Part shown: positions 7,760 to 16,038 of the stretch, piece by piece | Layout: every line of letters begins with the position of its first letter | Numbering within the stretch: the first letter of the stretch is position 1 | Origin: Bacillus salacetis | Lineage (GTDB): Bacteria; Bacillota; Bacilli; Bacillales; Bacillaceae_B | NCBI RefSeq assembly: GCF_003581585.1 | Contig: NZ_QXIR01000038.1 | Span: 1 to 51,231 of the forward strand | Length of the DNA: 51,231 nucleotides | Reading direction: 5' to 3' | Program-made: the position numbers and the translations under genes | Notes under the pieces: generated by a model | Told to the model about the DNA's origin: nothing | Database searches by the model: none | What the model saw: the letters and a program-made list of their open reading frames with translations, nothing else

Positions 7760-8005
7760 TAAATTAATAAAATTCGTGAACTGAACTGCCTACTGAATTG
7801 GTCCCCTTAATTCAGTAATTAAGAAGATATATTCCTTTAGTATACAATTTTATGGCTTTTCTAGTGACTGAAAAAATAGCTAATACCTAAGTAAGTTCCT
7901 CGAACACTGCACAATCCAATTTAACATCAACCAATTTCTTTAACATTTAATATTGTTTTTCAAGTAAGGACTTCCTTTACTTAAGGAATCTATCCAAAAA
8001 CCGTT
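7760..8005. other. Gene-free spacer after the active LXG module
   Basis: It contains a TACTGAATT..AATTCAGTA hairpin around 7790-7820 and a terminator at 7956-7985 (on minus AAGTAAAGGAAG..CCTTACTT then A/T-rich). A 19-codon open stretch near 7900-7960 (minus, MLKKLVDVKLDCAVFEELT) might be the relic of another immunity gene. I cannot support it as a gene. Confidence 0.45.
7956..7985 (-). terminator. Probable terminator of the active LXG immunity gene
   Basis: On minus, AAGTAAAGGA and TCCTTACTT form a short-loop hairpin followed by GAAAAACAATATT. It lies about 20 bp after the immunity gene stop. The T-run is imperfect. Confidence 0.5.
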
Positions 8006-8335
8006 TTAATCTTCATTAAACATTTGCTCATCAACTTCTTCTAAATATCTTTCTGTATCTAAATATGATTCTATAAGATTATCTAAAAATTCAATACTAA
8101 CCTCTCTGTTATCTTCATAAATCTGAACATTAGCACCAGCCTCTAATAATAAGCTTATTATTTTTCTCATTTCTAGCAATTCATCAGTTTCTAAAAGATC
8201 ATACGATAAAATGAAATCATTATTATTAATTAATTCTTTAATTTCAGATATACTCTTATTAGTATTTTTTCTTAAAATAGAAATGTATTTAACCTCATTA
8301 GCATCTTTTTCTATTTGAACATTCATTTTGGCCAT
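8006..8335 (-). CDS. Immunity protein of the GHH toxin, L7/L12-like fold suspected
   Basis: The 109-residue acidic cytosolic protein overlaps the toxin gene's last codons by 13 bp. Its ATG (8335) follows AGGAGG by seven bases inside the toxin frame, which shows translational coupling. The sequence VKYISILRKNTNKSISEIKE.. then LLEAGANVQIYED follows the layout of the ribosomal L7/L12 C-terminal domain (strand, helix with K-I-x-x-R, helix, EAGA-V-strand). Immunity function is inferred from position; the L7/L12 resemblance is by eye. Confidence 0.75.
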   Translation of the reverse strand: MAKMNVQIEKDANEVKYISILRKNTNKSISEIKELINNNDFILSYDLLETDELLEMRKIISLLLEAGANVQIYEDNREVSIEFLDNLIESYLDTERYLEEVDEQMFNED

Positions 8336-10242
8336 TTAAATACCTCCTCAATAAGATTAATTGGTCTACCTGGTAGGCTATTTTTCCAATTACCGCCATG
8401 CCAACCTTTTAAATGCTCATTAGGTGTTGCTGGATATATAATTTCCCCTTTATCCGCTAAGTGAGGATATTGTGAAGCGCTATAGGAATGATGTCCTTGT
8501 ACGATTTCTCCATTTACCTTAGGTTTCTTACCCTTCAAAATATCATTTATTTGTTCTTGATTCCAGTTTCTTGTTGGAGTTTCGTTATTTAATATTCTTT
8601 GACGTTCTTGATACCAAAAATCGAAAACACCAGAATTCCTATGTTTAGTAAATTTTTTATTCCAGGTATATTGTTGATATTCAGCTTTGGTAATAGTCCT
8701 ATTCTCTATTTTTCCTTTCAATTCTTTCATCTTTTTAGCACTTAATTGTTTCTGCTGAATAGGATGTGGGTTTAAATCTAATCCCTTAGTTCTATCAGCT
8801 ATAATTAGCTCTGCTGGTTTAGTTTGGCTGGTTTGCTTAATTCCAATATCCGTACCCTTAGCCCCGTTAAAATCCTTCCCCTTCCCAGGAATCACCACAT
8901 GTCCCTGTTCATTCAACAAAACCCTTCCTATCCTGGAAAAAACACCAGATTGAACAGCCTTGGAGATAGGTCCAGCTGCTACTTTTTGATAGGTTTTGTC
9001 GATGGCGGTTTTGATTTTGTCCGGGTTCAGGACGTTTCTGGTTTTTCTGAATAAGTCTTGGAGGTGCGTGGAAAGTCTGTTTAGTTCCATTGCTCTGATT
9101 CCGCTTCGGGATGAAAGCAGATTATGAACGGTGTCTTCTACTTTTCCGAAGGTGCTTTTGACACCGTTCTTGATGAAGGTCTTTATTTTGGCGGTGGTCA
9201 TGACGTTGTAAGGAACGTCCGGTTTGGAATTCATTTTCCCGGCTTTGCTCAGTTTGCTGACTTTGTCAACGCCCTTGGCACCGAATATGGATGCGGCGAT
9301 ATAAGTCACTGCATAGGAAAAGTACCTCGATCCGCTTCGGACATCCCCATTGACGACTTCCTCTTCATAGGATTGCTCCAGGCCTTTCCAAATGTATTTG
9401 GCGGTGTCTATCGGATGCAGGACGGTATTGAGAGTGCCCTTGAAGAAGCCGATGGGATCCGTGAACAGGGCGATGAGTGAGTCGGCCAGACCGCTCACGA
9501 TATCGACGATCGCAAAGAAACCCCCTTCCAGTGTACCAAGGAACTGGGAAAATTTTTGCGACATCCATGCAGAGGCAAACTCTGATAATGTTGATTGAAA
9601 CGATAATTCCTCAATACTGATCTTATTATCCTTCTCTATTATACCAAGCTTTCCTTTTTGAAAAACAGTTTGAAGCTGCGTGATTTCCTGCATCATGGAG
9701 TGGACTTGCTTTTCTAAAGAAGAGAGGGATCCGGTTTGAATATGGTCGAATTCGAGCAGCCTTTCTATGCTGCGTTCTTTTTCCCGCTGGGCGATGGCTG
9801 CCTGTTGAAGAAAGGGCCTGTCCTGTATCCGTGGCACTGACACGATATCTGATACCCTCCGTAGTGCGGCGTTTGCCTCACTGGTCAGATCCATGGTCGT
9901 CTGCCGTGCACGCTGAATGCCTTGCTCGACATCGCTTTCCAGGAAACTCTGCCTGATGTACCCGGCAGGGGATGGTTCAAGGGAATAAAGGGCTTCTTTC
10001 ATTTGCCTCAGGACGGATTGGTAGTCTGATAGAAACAGCTGGTACTTTTCCAGCATGGGAAGATGCTTGCTGCGGTAAAAATCGCGGATCGCACCCCCTC
10101 CTTCTCCCTTGAAAGCATCATCCAGATTGACTACCTCAGTGACGGCTTTTTCAACCTGCTCTACCTGATCTTTCTGTGAGGACAAGGTTTCCTCCATTTC
10201 TCTCAATCCACTATGAAAGGCTTCCACATCTAGTATTTTCAT
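8323..10242 (-). CDS. LXG-domain polymorphic toxin, GHH-type HNH nuclease
   Basis: The only intact LXG toxin here, 639 residues. About 1-235 is the helical LXG domain, which targets such toxins to the ESX/type VII secretion system. About 242-268 is hydrophobic (GFFAIVDIVSGLADSL). About 265-457 is the linker repeated in the downstream cassettes. The tip from about 458 carries VQGHHSYSASQYPH at 582-595 and PNEHLKGWHGG, the GHH variant of the HNH/Endo VII nuclease fold. Start ATG follows GGGAGG. A YwqI-type helper lies 11 bp upstream and the immunity gene overlaps the end. Expected role: contact-dependent killing of related bacteria. No type VII core genes are in the window. Confidence 0.9.
   Translation of the reverse strand: MKILDVEAFHSGLREMEETLSSQKDQVEQVEKAVTEVVNLDDAFKGEGGGAIRDFYRSKHLPMLEKYQLFLSDYQSVLRQMKEALYSLEPSPAGYIRQSFLESDVEQGIQRARQTTMDLTSEANAALRRVSDIVSVPRIQDRPFLQQAAIAQREKERSIERLLEFDHIQTGSLSSLEKQVHSMMQEITQLQTVFQKGKLGIIEKDNKISIEELSFQSTLSEFASAWMSQKFSQFLGTLEGGFFAIVDIVSGLADSLIALFTDPIGFFKGTLNTVLHPIDTAKYIWKGLEQSYEEEVVNGDVRSGSRYFSYAVTYIAASIFGAKGVDKVSKLSKAGKMNSKPDVPYNVMTTAKIKTFIKNGVKSTFGKVEDTVHNLLSSRSGIRAMELNRLSTHLQDLFRKTRNVLNPDKIKTAIDKTYQKVAAGPISKAVQSGVFSRIGRVLLNEQGHVVIPGKGKDFNGAKGTDIGIKQTSQTKPAELIIADRTKGLDLNPHPIQQKQLSAKKMKELKGKIENRTITKAEYQQYTWNKKFTKHRNSGVFDFWYQERQRILNNETPTRNWNQEQINDILKGKKPKVNGEIVQGHHSYSASQYPHLADKGEIIYPATPNEHLKGWHGGNWKNSLPGRPINLIEEVFKWPK
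8858..9435 (-). repeat. LXG linker, reference copy within intact gene
   Basis: This part of the intact toxin gene is the donor or acceptor for copies B (7118-7650), C (4948-5333) and D (2557-2883). All copies are on the same strand. High identity across hundreds of bases gives ample length for homologous recombination that would swap tips. Confidence 0.85.
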
Positions 10243-10253
10243 AGAGTGCCTCC

Positions 10254-10535
10254 CTACCGGCTTAAGGTGATCATGGAAGAAAGGGAATGATCGGTTTCTT
10301 CCATGGTTTCTACGGAATATTGTGCAGCCGCTTGATTTTCCAAGAGAAGCTGTTTATAGCTCTCAAGCATTTCCTGACATTGTTCGTTGAGCTCATTCAG
10401 CTTGTTGATGACCTGCAGTTCATTATCTCCGCCAACCTGCCTTGGATAAGCGGAGTTCCAGGCATGTACTGCCTGCCTAAGCATCGAAAGGGCTCTTTCC
10501 GTCTCTTTGTACTGAATTTTGATTTCAGTGGCCAT
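10254..10535 (-). CDS. YwqI/YxiC-family LXG-associated helper protein
   Basis: The 93-residue all-helical protein (TEIKIQYKETERALSMLRQA to VETMEETDHSLSSMI) resembles the DUF5344/YwqI-YxiC family. These small alpha-helical proteins are encoded just before LXG toxins and bind the LXG domain for type VII export. Spacing to the toxin start is 11 bp, so it is co-transcribed. A second helper of the YwqH type, often present upstream, is absent here. Confidence 0.8.
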   Translation of the reverse strand: MATEIKIQYKETERALSMLRQAVHAWNSAYPRQVGGDNELQVINKLNELNEQCQEMLESYKQLLLENQAAAQYSVETMEETDHSLSSMITLSR

Positions 10536-10631
10536 TTAATCGGTCCTTTCTAATTGTTTTTAATTTAGATATCATTATTTAAAAAACACCTATAAAATTC
10601 CAATTCATAAATATAGTACCATCGTTTACCA

Positions 10632-10679
10632 GAGCATTCTATTTTTAACCTGATTTTTAGCAAAAACAGGAAAATGCTC
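10632..10679. other. Nested inverted repeat in divergent spacer
   Basis: GAGCATT at 10632 pairs with AATGCTC at 10673. Inside, CCTGATTTTT pairs with AAAAACAGG. It sits between the divergent LXG operon and the lipoprotein gene. The remainder of 10554-10829 is AT-rich and holds no ORF that I can support. Function unknown: terminator-like, operator or cruciform. Confidence 0.45.
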
Positions 10680-10829
10680 CTCGTACTTTAGTATTGTTAG
10701 TGAACTGTTAATTAGGTTGTATTTTATAAAAAATCATCCAATAAACCCAATTCCCACCCATTTTTATGTTAGCATTACATTTGTTGGTTAATTTCCAATT
10801 CATTTGTAATTACAGAGGGGGAGATAAAG

Positions 10830-11450
10830 ATGAATAAGCGATATTTAGTAGTAATGACTTTATCGTTGATGTTACTGTTACTCGCTGCCTGCGGAAATTC
10901 TTCTGAAGAGTCGAATGCGGGTGCTGATAACCAGGAATCCACTCAAAATGAAAAATCCTCGGATACAGAGACGGACGATAAGAAAGCAGAAGAAACGGCA
11001 GCTGAGTCAGATGATGAACCATCTGAGCAGGATAGCACGTCCTCTGATTCAGACTCAAATGATACAGCACAAGCCACTGATGAGACTGATTCGGATGCAA
11101 AAACCAAATCAGAATATCTGGAAAAACTGAACAAAATGGAAGAAGAAGATAAAAATGCAGAGGCCAAAGAGACAACGGTTGAAATGGAAGAACAAGAGCA
11201 GGAAAGATATGCGAAATGGGATAAAGCGTTGAATGAAATTTATGGAACGCTGGAGGATCAGCTAAGCAAAGAAGAGATGGACAAGCTGCGTGTTGAGCAG
11301 CGGGAGTGGGTCCAGCAAAGAGATGAAGAAGCAAAGAAAGCCTCCCTAAAGTATGAAGGCGGCACGACAGAATCATTGGAATATGTAGCGACACAGGCCA
11401 CGCTTACTAAAGAGAGAGCGTATTATCTTGTATCCCACTATATGGAGTAA
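10830..11450 (+). CDS. Lipoprotein with LprI/DUF1311-like C-terminal domain
   Basis: The signal peptide has lipobox LLAAC (Cys21), then a ~95-residue low-complexity linker dominated by S, D, E and T. The last ~85 residues (YAKWDKALNEIYGTLEDQLS, then LRVEQREWVQQRDEEA and LTKERAYYLV) match the LprI/DUF1311 four-helix pattern seen in lysozyme-inhibitor-like proteins. It would be anchored outside the membrane. AGGGGG precedes ATG. Lysozyme inhibition is a family idea only; the acidic spacer likely spans the cell wall (inference). Confidence 0.85.
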   Translation: MNKRYLVVMTLSLMLLLLAACGNSSEESNAGADNQESTQNEKSSDTETDDKKAEETAAESDDEPSEQDSTSSDSDSNDTAQATDETDSDAKTKSEYLEKLNKMEEEDKNAEAKETTVEMEEQEQERYAKWDKALNEIYGTLEDQLSKEEMDKLRVEQREWVQQRDEEAKKASLKYEGGTTESLEYVATQATLTKERAYYLVSHYME

Positions 11451-11467
11451 ATCGAATTCACTTTATC

Positions 11468-11512
11468 GCTTTAAAGCGCGAAGAGGGACTGTCCCTTTTC
11501 GCGCTTTAAAGC
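11468..11512. other. Long perfect hairpin with GGGAC/GTCCC core
   Basis: GCTTTAAAGCGCGAA at 11468 is perfectly complementary to TTCGCGCTTTAAAGC ending at 11512, with AGGGACTGTCCCT between. No T-run follows. The core resembles the REP-like palindromes at 3630-3836. It follows the lipoprotein stop by 17 bp. Confidence 0.65.
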
Positions 11513-11592
11513 ATTAAACTATCTTGTGGAATTTTCAGGACGGAGAAATGGAACTTCCTGCCTGCTTATTGCTATTGGTCAATTGAAAAGAT

Positions 11593-11633
11593 AAAAAAAG
11601 ATCCAGGCAGCGGTAATTGCCTGGATCTTTTTT
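11593..11633. terminator. Bidirectional terminator
   Basis: AAAAAAAGATCCAGGCA and TGCCTGGATCTTTTTT form a perfect hairpin with T-runs on both strands. It serves the plus-strand lipoprotein gene and the convergent minus-strand lipoprotein gene. Confidence 0.9.
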
Positions 11634-11723
11634 AGTAATGACAAGTCAAAACTTTTCTGAGAAGAAAATTAGTTTGCCTATTAAACTTTAAATGGCCATC
11701 TCACTCAAAATGCGCCAGATGAA

Positions 11724-12386
11724 CTACATTTGTTCAAACTCCAGAGTCACTTTTTCTGTTCCTTCATTTGGCAGGATGTTTATATGGGCAATGTATCCTT
11801 TTATTTCCGACCTGCCATCCCATACAGCAGCCTCCTGGTATTCAATTGTCTTGATTCCCTCTAATTCATCTATGCTTTCTTCATCATCCAGAAGCAATTC
11901 CTGTATTTCCGGACTGGCGTCATAGGGAATATAATACATATCCAACCGATACCTTTGGTCCGGCTCGGGTAACTCAAACACAGCAGCCCTTGCTGTGCCT
12001 CCTGTTCCAATCTCCCTTGCATCCCTTTCTATTTCCTTTGCCTTGGGTTCCGCTTTATATTGCTCAAATTCCTCTAAATCCGCGTCAGGATAATATTGTT
12101 TGAGTTCATATCTGACTACTGCACCAGCTGGAAGGTTGGTCTGGCCCGTAACTACAATACTATTGCCTTCTAATTCCGCTCTGCCTCCAAGGGTAATCTT
12201 CCTCTCACCTTTTGGAGCCTCGCCCACCTCTTCCTGCTCCTGAACCTTAACTACTTTACGGTGGTCCTTCTGGGTTTCTATTTGTTCTTCCTTTTGGGCC
12301 GTGGGGTCAAAAACAATCCGGCAGCCAGTCAGAATTAAGAGAGAGAGTACTAATGGTACAAAAAACATTGCTTTTTTTCCTGACAT
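11724..12386 (-). CDS. Lipoprotein, paralogue of the 41554-42090 gene
   Basis: 220 residues with lipobox ILTGC (Cys22) and an acidic spacer. A strand-rich domain contains ITGQ-like TGQTNLPAGAVVRYELKQYY and later LPEPDQRYRLDMYY. The same order of motifs is seen in the lipoprotein at 41554-42090 (ETTLPPETELEISILPYS and RPDPSKRYRIEIAV). The LPAGAVV...Y strand pattern suggests an extracellular Ig-like or beta-sandwich fold (inference). No enzyme motif. Function unknown. Confidence 0.8.
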   Translation of the reverse strand: MSGKKAMFFVPLVLSLLILTGCRIVFDPTAQKEEQIETQKDHRKVVKVQEQEEVGEAPKGERKITLGGRAELEGNSIVVTGQTNLPAGAVVRYELKQYYPDADLEEFEQYKAEPKAKEIERDAREIGTGGTARAAVFELPEPDQRYRLDMYYIPYDASPEIQELLLDDEESIDELEGIKTIEYQEAAVWDGRSEIKGYIAHINILPNEGTEKVTLEFEQM

Positions 12387-12574
12387 TCAATCACCTGTAA
12401 CTTTCTAGTTTATTTACATCATCTTACATAATTGTAACATGACTGCAAAAACATTTGTATTATCCGGCTGGAAAGGCAGGTTCGTGTATCTGATCTGAAG
12501 ACCGTGTCTAACAATAGACTAAACCCTGTCATTTTATCTTAAAAGCTTCATTTATCCTATAACATCTCTTCAAA

Positions 12575-12602
12575 TAAAAAAACGCCTGTGAGCACAGGCG
12601 CG
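12575..12602 (-). terminator. Terminator of GNAT gene
   Basis: On minus, CGCCTGTGCTCACAGGCG followed by TTTTTTTATT, 18 bp after the GNAT stop. Its arm closely resembles the terminator arms at 15907 and 17504. Confidence 0.85.
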
Positions 12603-12619
12603 TCTACAATTCTTTTCAT

Positions 12620-13165
12620 TTACTGTCTTATCCCTAAGGCATAAACCAGATGTTCATCCGTATCCCATTCTGGCTGCCTTTCCAGCCCGCATTTCTCCGC
12701 AACCTGGATGGACGGGATATTGGCCTCACGGATTTGGGCGGCCACCGGAATGTCAGGCAAATGGGTCCTCCCCATTTCAACAGCATACCTGGCAAGCTCG
12801 GATGCATATCCCTTTCCCCATGCTTTAGGGGAAAACCGGTAGTATAGGTTTAACACTTCCTTCTCATCCCAGCGGTTGGGTCTCAGACCGCCGATCCCGA
12901 TAATTTTCTTTGTTTCGGGCAGGCTCACCAACCAATAGCCGAAGCCATGGGTGTCCCAGTCCAATTGCCATGTTCTCAGGTTTTCCTGCGCTTCCTTGAT
13001 ATCCTTCATCGGTCCTGCAGGTCTGAACAGATTGGTCTTCGGATCGCTCTCGATTCGAAATACTTCCTCTGCATCATCCATCTTTGGCCGAAGCAATAAT
13101 AGCCTCTCTGTTTTTGCATTTTCAAATTGTTTTTTTATCCTTTCTATTGAGAAAACATGAGCCAT
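12620..13165 (-). CDS. GNAT acetyltransferase, RimJ/RimL type
   Basis: 181 residues. The N-terminal TERLLLLRPKMDDAEEVF is the usual opening of RimJ/RimL-like enzymes. Motif A is YRFSPKAWGKGYASELARYA with the acetyl-CoA loop, and motif B follows with REANIPSIQVAEKCGL. It would acetylate an amino group on a protein N-terminus or a small molecule; the substrate cannot be told. It lies 31 bp downstream of the kinase gene on the same strand, so read-through is possible. Confidence 0.85.
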   Translation of the reverse strand: MAHVFSIERIKKQFENAKTERLLLLRPKMDDAEEVFRIESDPKTNLFRPAGPMKDIKEAQENLRTWQLDWDTHGFGYWLVSLPETKKIIGIGGLRPNRWDEKEVLNLYYRFSPKAWGKGYASELARYAVEMGRTHLPDIPVAAQIREANIPSIQVAEKCGLERQPEWDTDEHLVYALGIRQ

Positions 13166-13196
13166 TCAAAGCTCTCCCCTTTTCAGTCTATTATTA

Positions 13197-14966
13197 TTAA
13201 ACCTGTAAACTCTTACTCTCAGCTTCCTTTTCTTCCTCAGGAGATGCGGGTTTTAACAGGATAGTTGTAATTGTTCCCCATCCAACTTTACTAAAGACCC
13301 TCATGACCCCTGAATAATCATTGATCAATTTGAAGCAAATGGTCAAGCCGATTCCCGTTCCTTTTTCTTTATTCGTATAGTACGGCTCCCCGATCCTCAT
13401 TAGTCTGTCTTTTGAAATCCCTTTCCCGTTATCAATGATCCGGATCCGGATGTTTCCGTCTGTTTCATCCAGCTTTATTTTTATCTTACCCTTATCAGCC
13501 GTTGCCTCAAAACTATTTTTTAAGATATTCAACATGACTTGTTTGAAGTGGGAAGGATTGAATACAGCCAGCCGGTCATTGTCCAGTCGGTTAACAAGGA
13601 TCAATTCTTTATTCTGTTCAGCTGCCACGGCATTAAAGAGGATTTTGATGTTGCAGAGCTCCTTGTGGACATCAATCTTCATTATGCCTTTTTCAGCTTG
13701 GGGCTGTGCCTCCGGCCTTGCCAAAAGCAGCATCTCTTTCAGCACCTCATCGATTCGGTCGATTTCTTCTAAAATGATTTTTTCATATTGAGGTTCATTG
13801 TTTCTCTCTTTCAAAACCTGGATGAATCCGCGGATGGTCGTCAAAGGATTGCGGATTTCATGGGCGATACTTGCTGACAGCTCGCCAATCACTTTAGATT
13901 TTTCCGAAGAAAGCTGCAGCTGCTCATTCATTTTTTGATTGGTCAAGTCGACCCCGAAGTATAGAGTATATGACTCTTCGTCAAATTGATTCAACACTTT
14001 GGAGCCCCACTGAACATACTTGTTCTCTCCGTCCCGGCAGTTGATGCGCACCGTCTCCCCTTCCTGTATTTCAAGGTTGAAGGGGGCCATTTTCATCCTA
14101 TCAAAATCCTGTCCCACTACCTCTTCCTTCCCGCAGGCGAGCAGGGACTCCATTGCATCATTCATTTTAATGATCCGATTATCCTTGTTGAGAACGGTTA
14201 TGAAGTTCGGATTGTTTTTCATGATTTCTTCGAGCAAACTGCTCTGCTTGGCCAGGCTTTGATTGGCTTGGTTCAAATTTTGGGCTTGCATTTGGAAGAA
14301 ACCCAGAAACAAAACAACGGCCACAAGAATGGAATTGAAACTGGAGATGTATAAAGGGAGCGTTCCAAAACCGCTTATTACGCCATTCACAAAAATGAAA
14401 ACGGCTCCGATCACAAGCTTTTGATAAAAGGCCCTGTAGTAACGATCCCCCAGTTTCAAGGAAATCACCAGCAGGAAAGCCGTATGGACAAAGACTAAGA
14501 TAATATTGATGATATAGGTAATATGAAATGAACCATATACCGGTAAAAGATGCGGGTGTGAGAGCATCCTCGACGGCATCCATGTATAGGATTGAACACC
14601 GGAAGAGGTAAAGTTGATTGCATAGACAAGCACACTGTAAGAAATCATTGTCCAAAACAGCTTCCGGTTAAAGAACTTTTTATAATATGTCATTCCAGGA
14701 TTATTTCTCACCAAATAATAGGTGAAGAAATAGATGATCGGCATAATCATAATCGGTCCTGCCCTGAAGATCCTGAATAAACTATCTATGGTGTCCAGTG
14801 ATAAAATTTGATGAGAATATAGCAGGGCAATTTCCACCTGCCAAAAGCTCAACATGAGCAAAAATAGTGATAAGCCGATGGATAAAGGCGATCTGGATTG
14901 GAGCATTAGTGATAATGAGATAATCAATGGTATTATGGCAATCGACAATAATAAAGCAAAATCCAT
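13197..14966 (-). CDS. Membrane PAS sensor histidine kinase, sporulation-kinase type
   Basis: 589 residues. About 1-230 holds seven hydrophobic helices. About 250-360 is a PAS domain (NPNFITVLNKDNRIIKMNDA). The HisKA box is SIAHEIRNPLTTIRGFI near 370. The ATPase has N-, G1- (DNGKGIS) and G2-type (GTGIGLTI) boxes. The HEIRNPLT-RGF signature is typical of Bacillus KinA-E-like kinases, which feed Spo0F. No response regulator is adjacent, supporting an orphan phosphorelay kinase (inference). The divergent neighbour is a MEDS-domain sensor. AAGGAGGAGGG precedes the ATG. Confidence 0.85.
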   Translation of the reverse strand: MDFALLLSIAIIPLIISLSLMLQSRSPLSIGLSLFLLMLSFWQVEIALLYSHQILSLDTIDSLFRIFRAGPIMIMPIIYFFTYYLVRNNPGMTYYKKFFNRKLFWTMISYSVLVYAINFTSSGVQSYTWMPSRMLSHPHLLPVYGSFHITYIINIILVFVHTAFLLVISLKLGDRYYRAFYQKLVIGAVFIFVNGVISGFGTLPLYISSFNSILVAVVLFLGFFQMQAQNLNQANQSLAKQSSLLEEIMKNNPNFITVLNKDNRIIKMNDAMESLLACGKEEVVGQDFDRMKMAPFNLEIQEGETVRINCRDGENKYVQWGSKVLNQFDEESYTLYFGVDLTNQKMNEQLQLSSEKSKVIGELSASIAHEIRNPLTTIRGFIQVLKERNNEPQYEKIILEEIDRIDEVLKEMLLLARPEAQPQAEKGIMKIDVHKELCNIKILFNAVAAEQNKELILVNRLDNDRLAVFNPSHFKQVMLNILKNSFEATADKGKIKIKLDETDGNIRIRIIDNGKGISKDRLMRIGEPYYTNKEKGTGIGLTICFKLINDYSGVMRVFSKVGWGTITTILLKPASPEEEKEAESKSLQV

Positions 14967-15186
14967 GGTCTGTCCCTCCTCCTTCTTGGCATCTACTCTT
15001 TCATTCTACAAGTATCGACAAAGAAAATCCCCGCTTTAGTGAAATTCATCCGAAAAGAAGGTCCTTTATCCTATTGAAGACAACCCCAACGGTTCCTATT
15101 TCCTTAAATTTAGTCCTTTTACCTAAATTAAAAGGTTTTATCCAATGAGTCACGAAGTAGTAGGGTAAGAGAAGGAAGGTGTCCCA

Positions 15187-15801
15187 ATGTCAAAACATGT
15201 ATGTAAGCATGTGAATAGCAACACTTGCACTCACATTCTTTATTGTTACAAAGAAATAGACTCTTATATGAAGAATGTCATGGATTACTTGGTTGATGGA
15301 GTGGAATCTGGAGAATCTGTCCTTTTAATTGAAAGTGAAAGAAATCTAATGGTATTAGAGGTTTTGTTAAAAGAGAGGTTGACTGACAAGCAAATGCAGA
15401 AAGTCAACAGGATAAACAATTATGAGTTCTACCAATCCAGCGGCAGCTATCATCCTCCGGCAATTTATGAACAGATGAATATAGCTTTAACCCCTTATTT
15501 TAAGAATGATATACCTTTTCGGACCTGGACTAATGTGGAATGGGGTACATTGGAAAACCCATCCCACATTGTCGACTTTTTCGAAGAGGCAGTTGATCAC
15601 GTGGTACTTGAAAAAGACCTGACTCTAGTCTGTGCTTATGACGGCAGAAAAATGCCCGAGGGTTTGCATGAGACATTAGCTTTATCCCACCCTCACATCA
15701 TGACAGATGAAGATTTAGTAAGGTCGGTCATGTACAAATACAGGGGAAGTGACGCCGTTAGTCTGCTTAATGAAGACCCTGGCCGTAAACTTTCCTTCTA
15801 A
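15187..15801 (+). CDS. MEDS-domain (DcmR-like sensory) protein
   Basis: 204 residues made of a single MEDS domain: HILYCYKEIDSYMKNVMDYL, then DGVESGESVLLIESERN, WTNVEWG and CAYDGRKMPEGLHETLALSHPH. MEDS is the sensory part of DcmR-type regulators and is related to the KaiC/RecA fold. No DNA-binding or kinase domain is attached. Cysteines cluster at the N-terminus (C6, C14). It is divergent from the histidine kinase, so it may modulate that pathway (inference). AGAAGGAAGGTG precedes the start. Confidence 0.8.
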   Translation: MSKHVCKHVNSNTCTHILYCYKEIDSYMKNVMDYLVDGVESGESVLLIESERNLMVLEVLLKERLTDKQMQKVNRINNYEFYQSSGSYHPPAIYEQMNIALTPYFKNDIPFRTWTNVEWGTLENPSHIVDFFEEAVDHVVLEKDLTLVCAYDGRKMPEGLHETLALSHPHIMTDEDLVRSVMYKYRGSDAVSLLNEDPGRKLSF

Positions 15802-15906
15802 TGATATTAGAGCCCTTTGAAGGCCAGTCATAACGAAAGCAGGGGTGTTGCCTGGTCTTCTGAAATTGCAGTGAAATTTCCCTATCCAGTTTAATAGGGA
15901 TTTACT

Positions 15907-15936
15907 TAAAAAAACGCCTGCATAGACAAGCGTTTC
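15907..15936 (-). terminator. Terminator of the SMR operon
   Basis: On minus, AAACGCTTG and CAGGCGTTTTTTT. It lies about 100 bp after the last SMR gene. It is almost the same hairpin as at 17504-17530. Confidence 0.65.
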
Positions 15937-16038
15937 ACCTTCCGTTATCCGGACAATCAACAGGTTCCCATCCCCGTCTTGTTATCCTACGTTTAATAGA
16001 GGCAATGCTGCCACTGTTTTATTAATAACCAGCTCAAT

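Noticed and set aside
9124..9480. Plus-strand ORFs with GVFYFSEGAFDTVLDEG-type sequence, recurring four times
   Set aside because: They are antisense shadows of the duplicated LXG linker; their recurrence follows from the linker copies.
10810..11394. 194-codon minus-strand ORF opposite the lipoprotein gene
   Set aside because: It has no SD and mirrors the biased codons of the low-complexity S/D/E-rich lipoprotein, which has a clear lipobox and SD.
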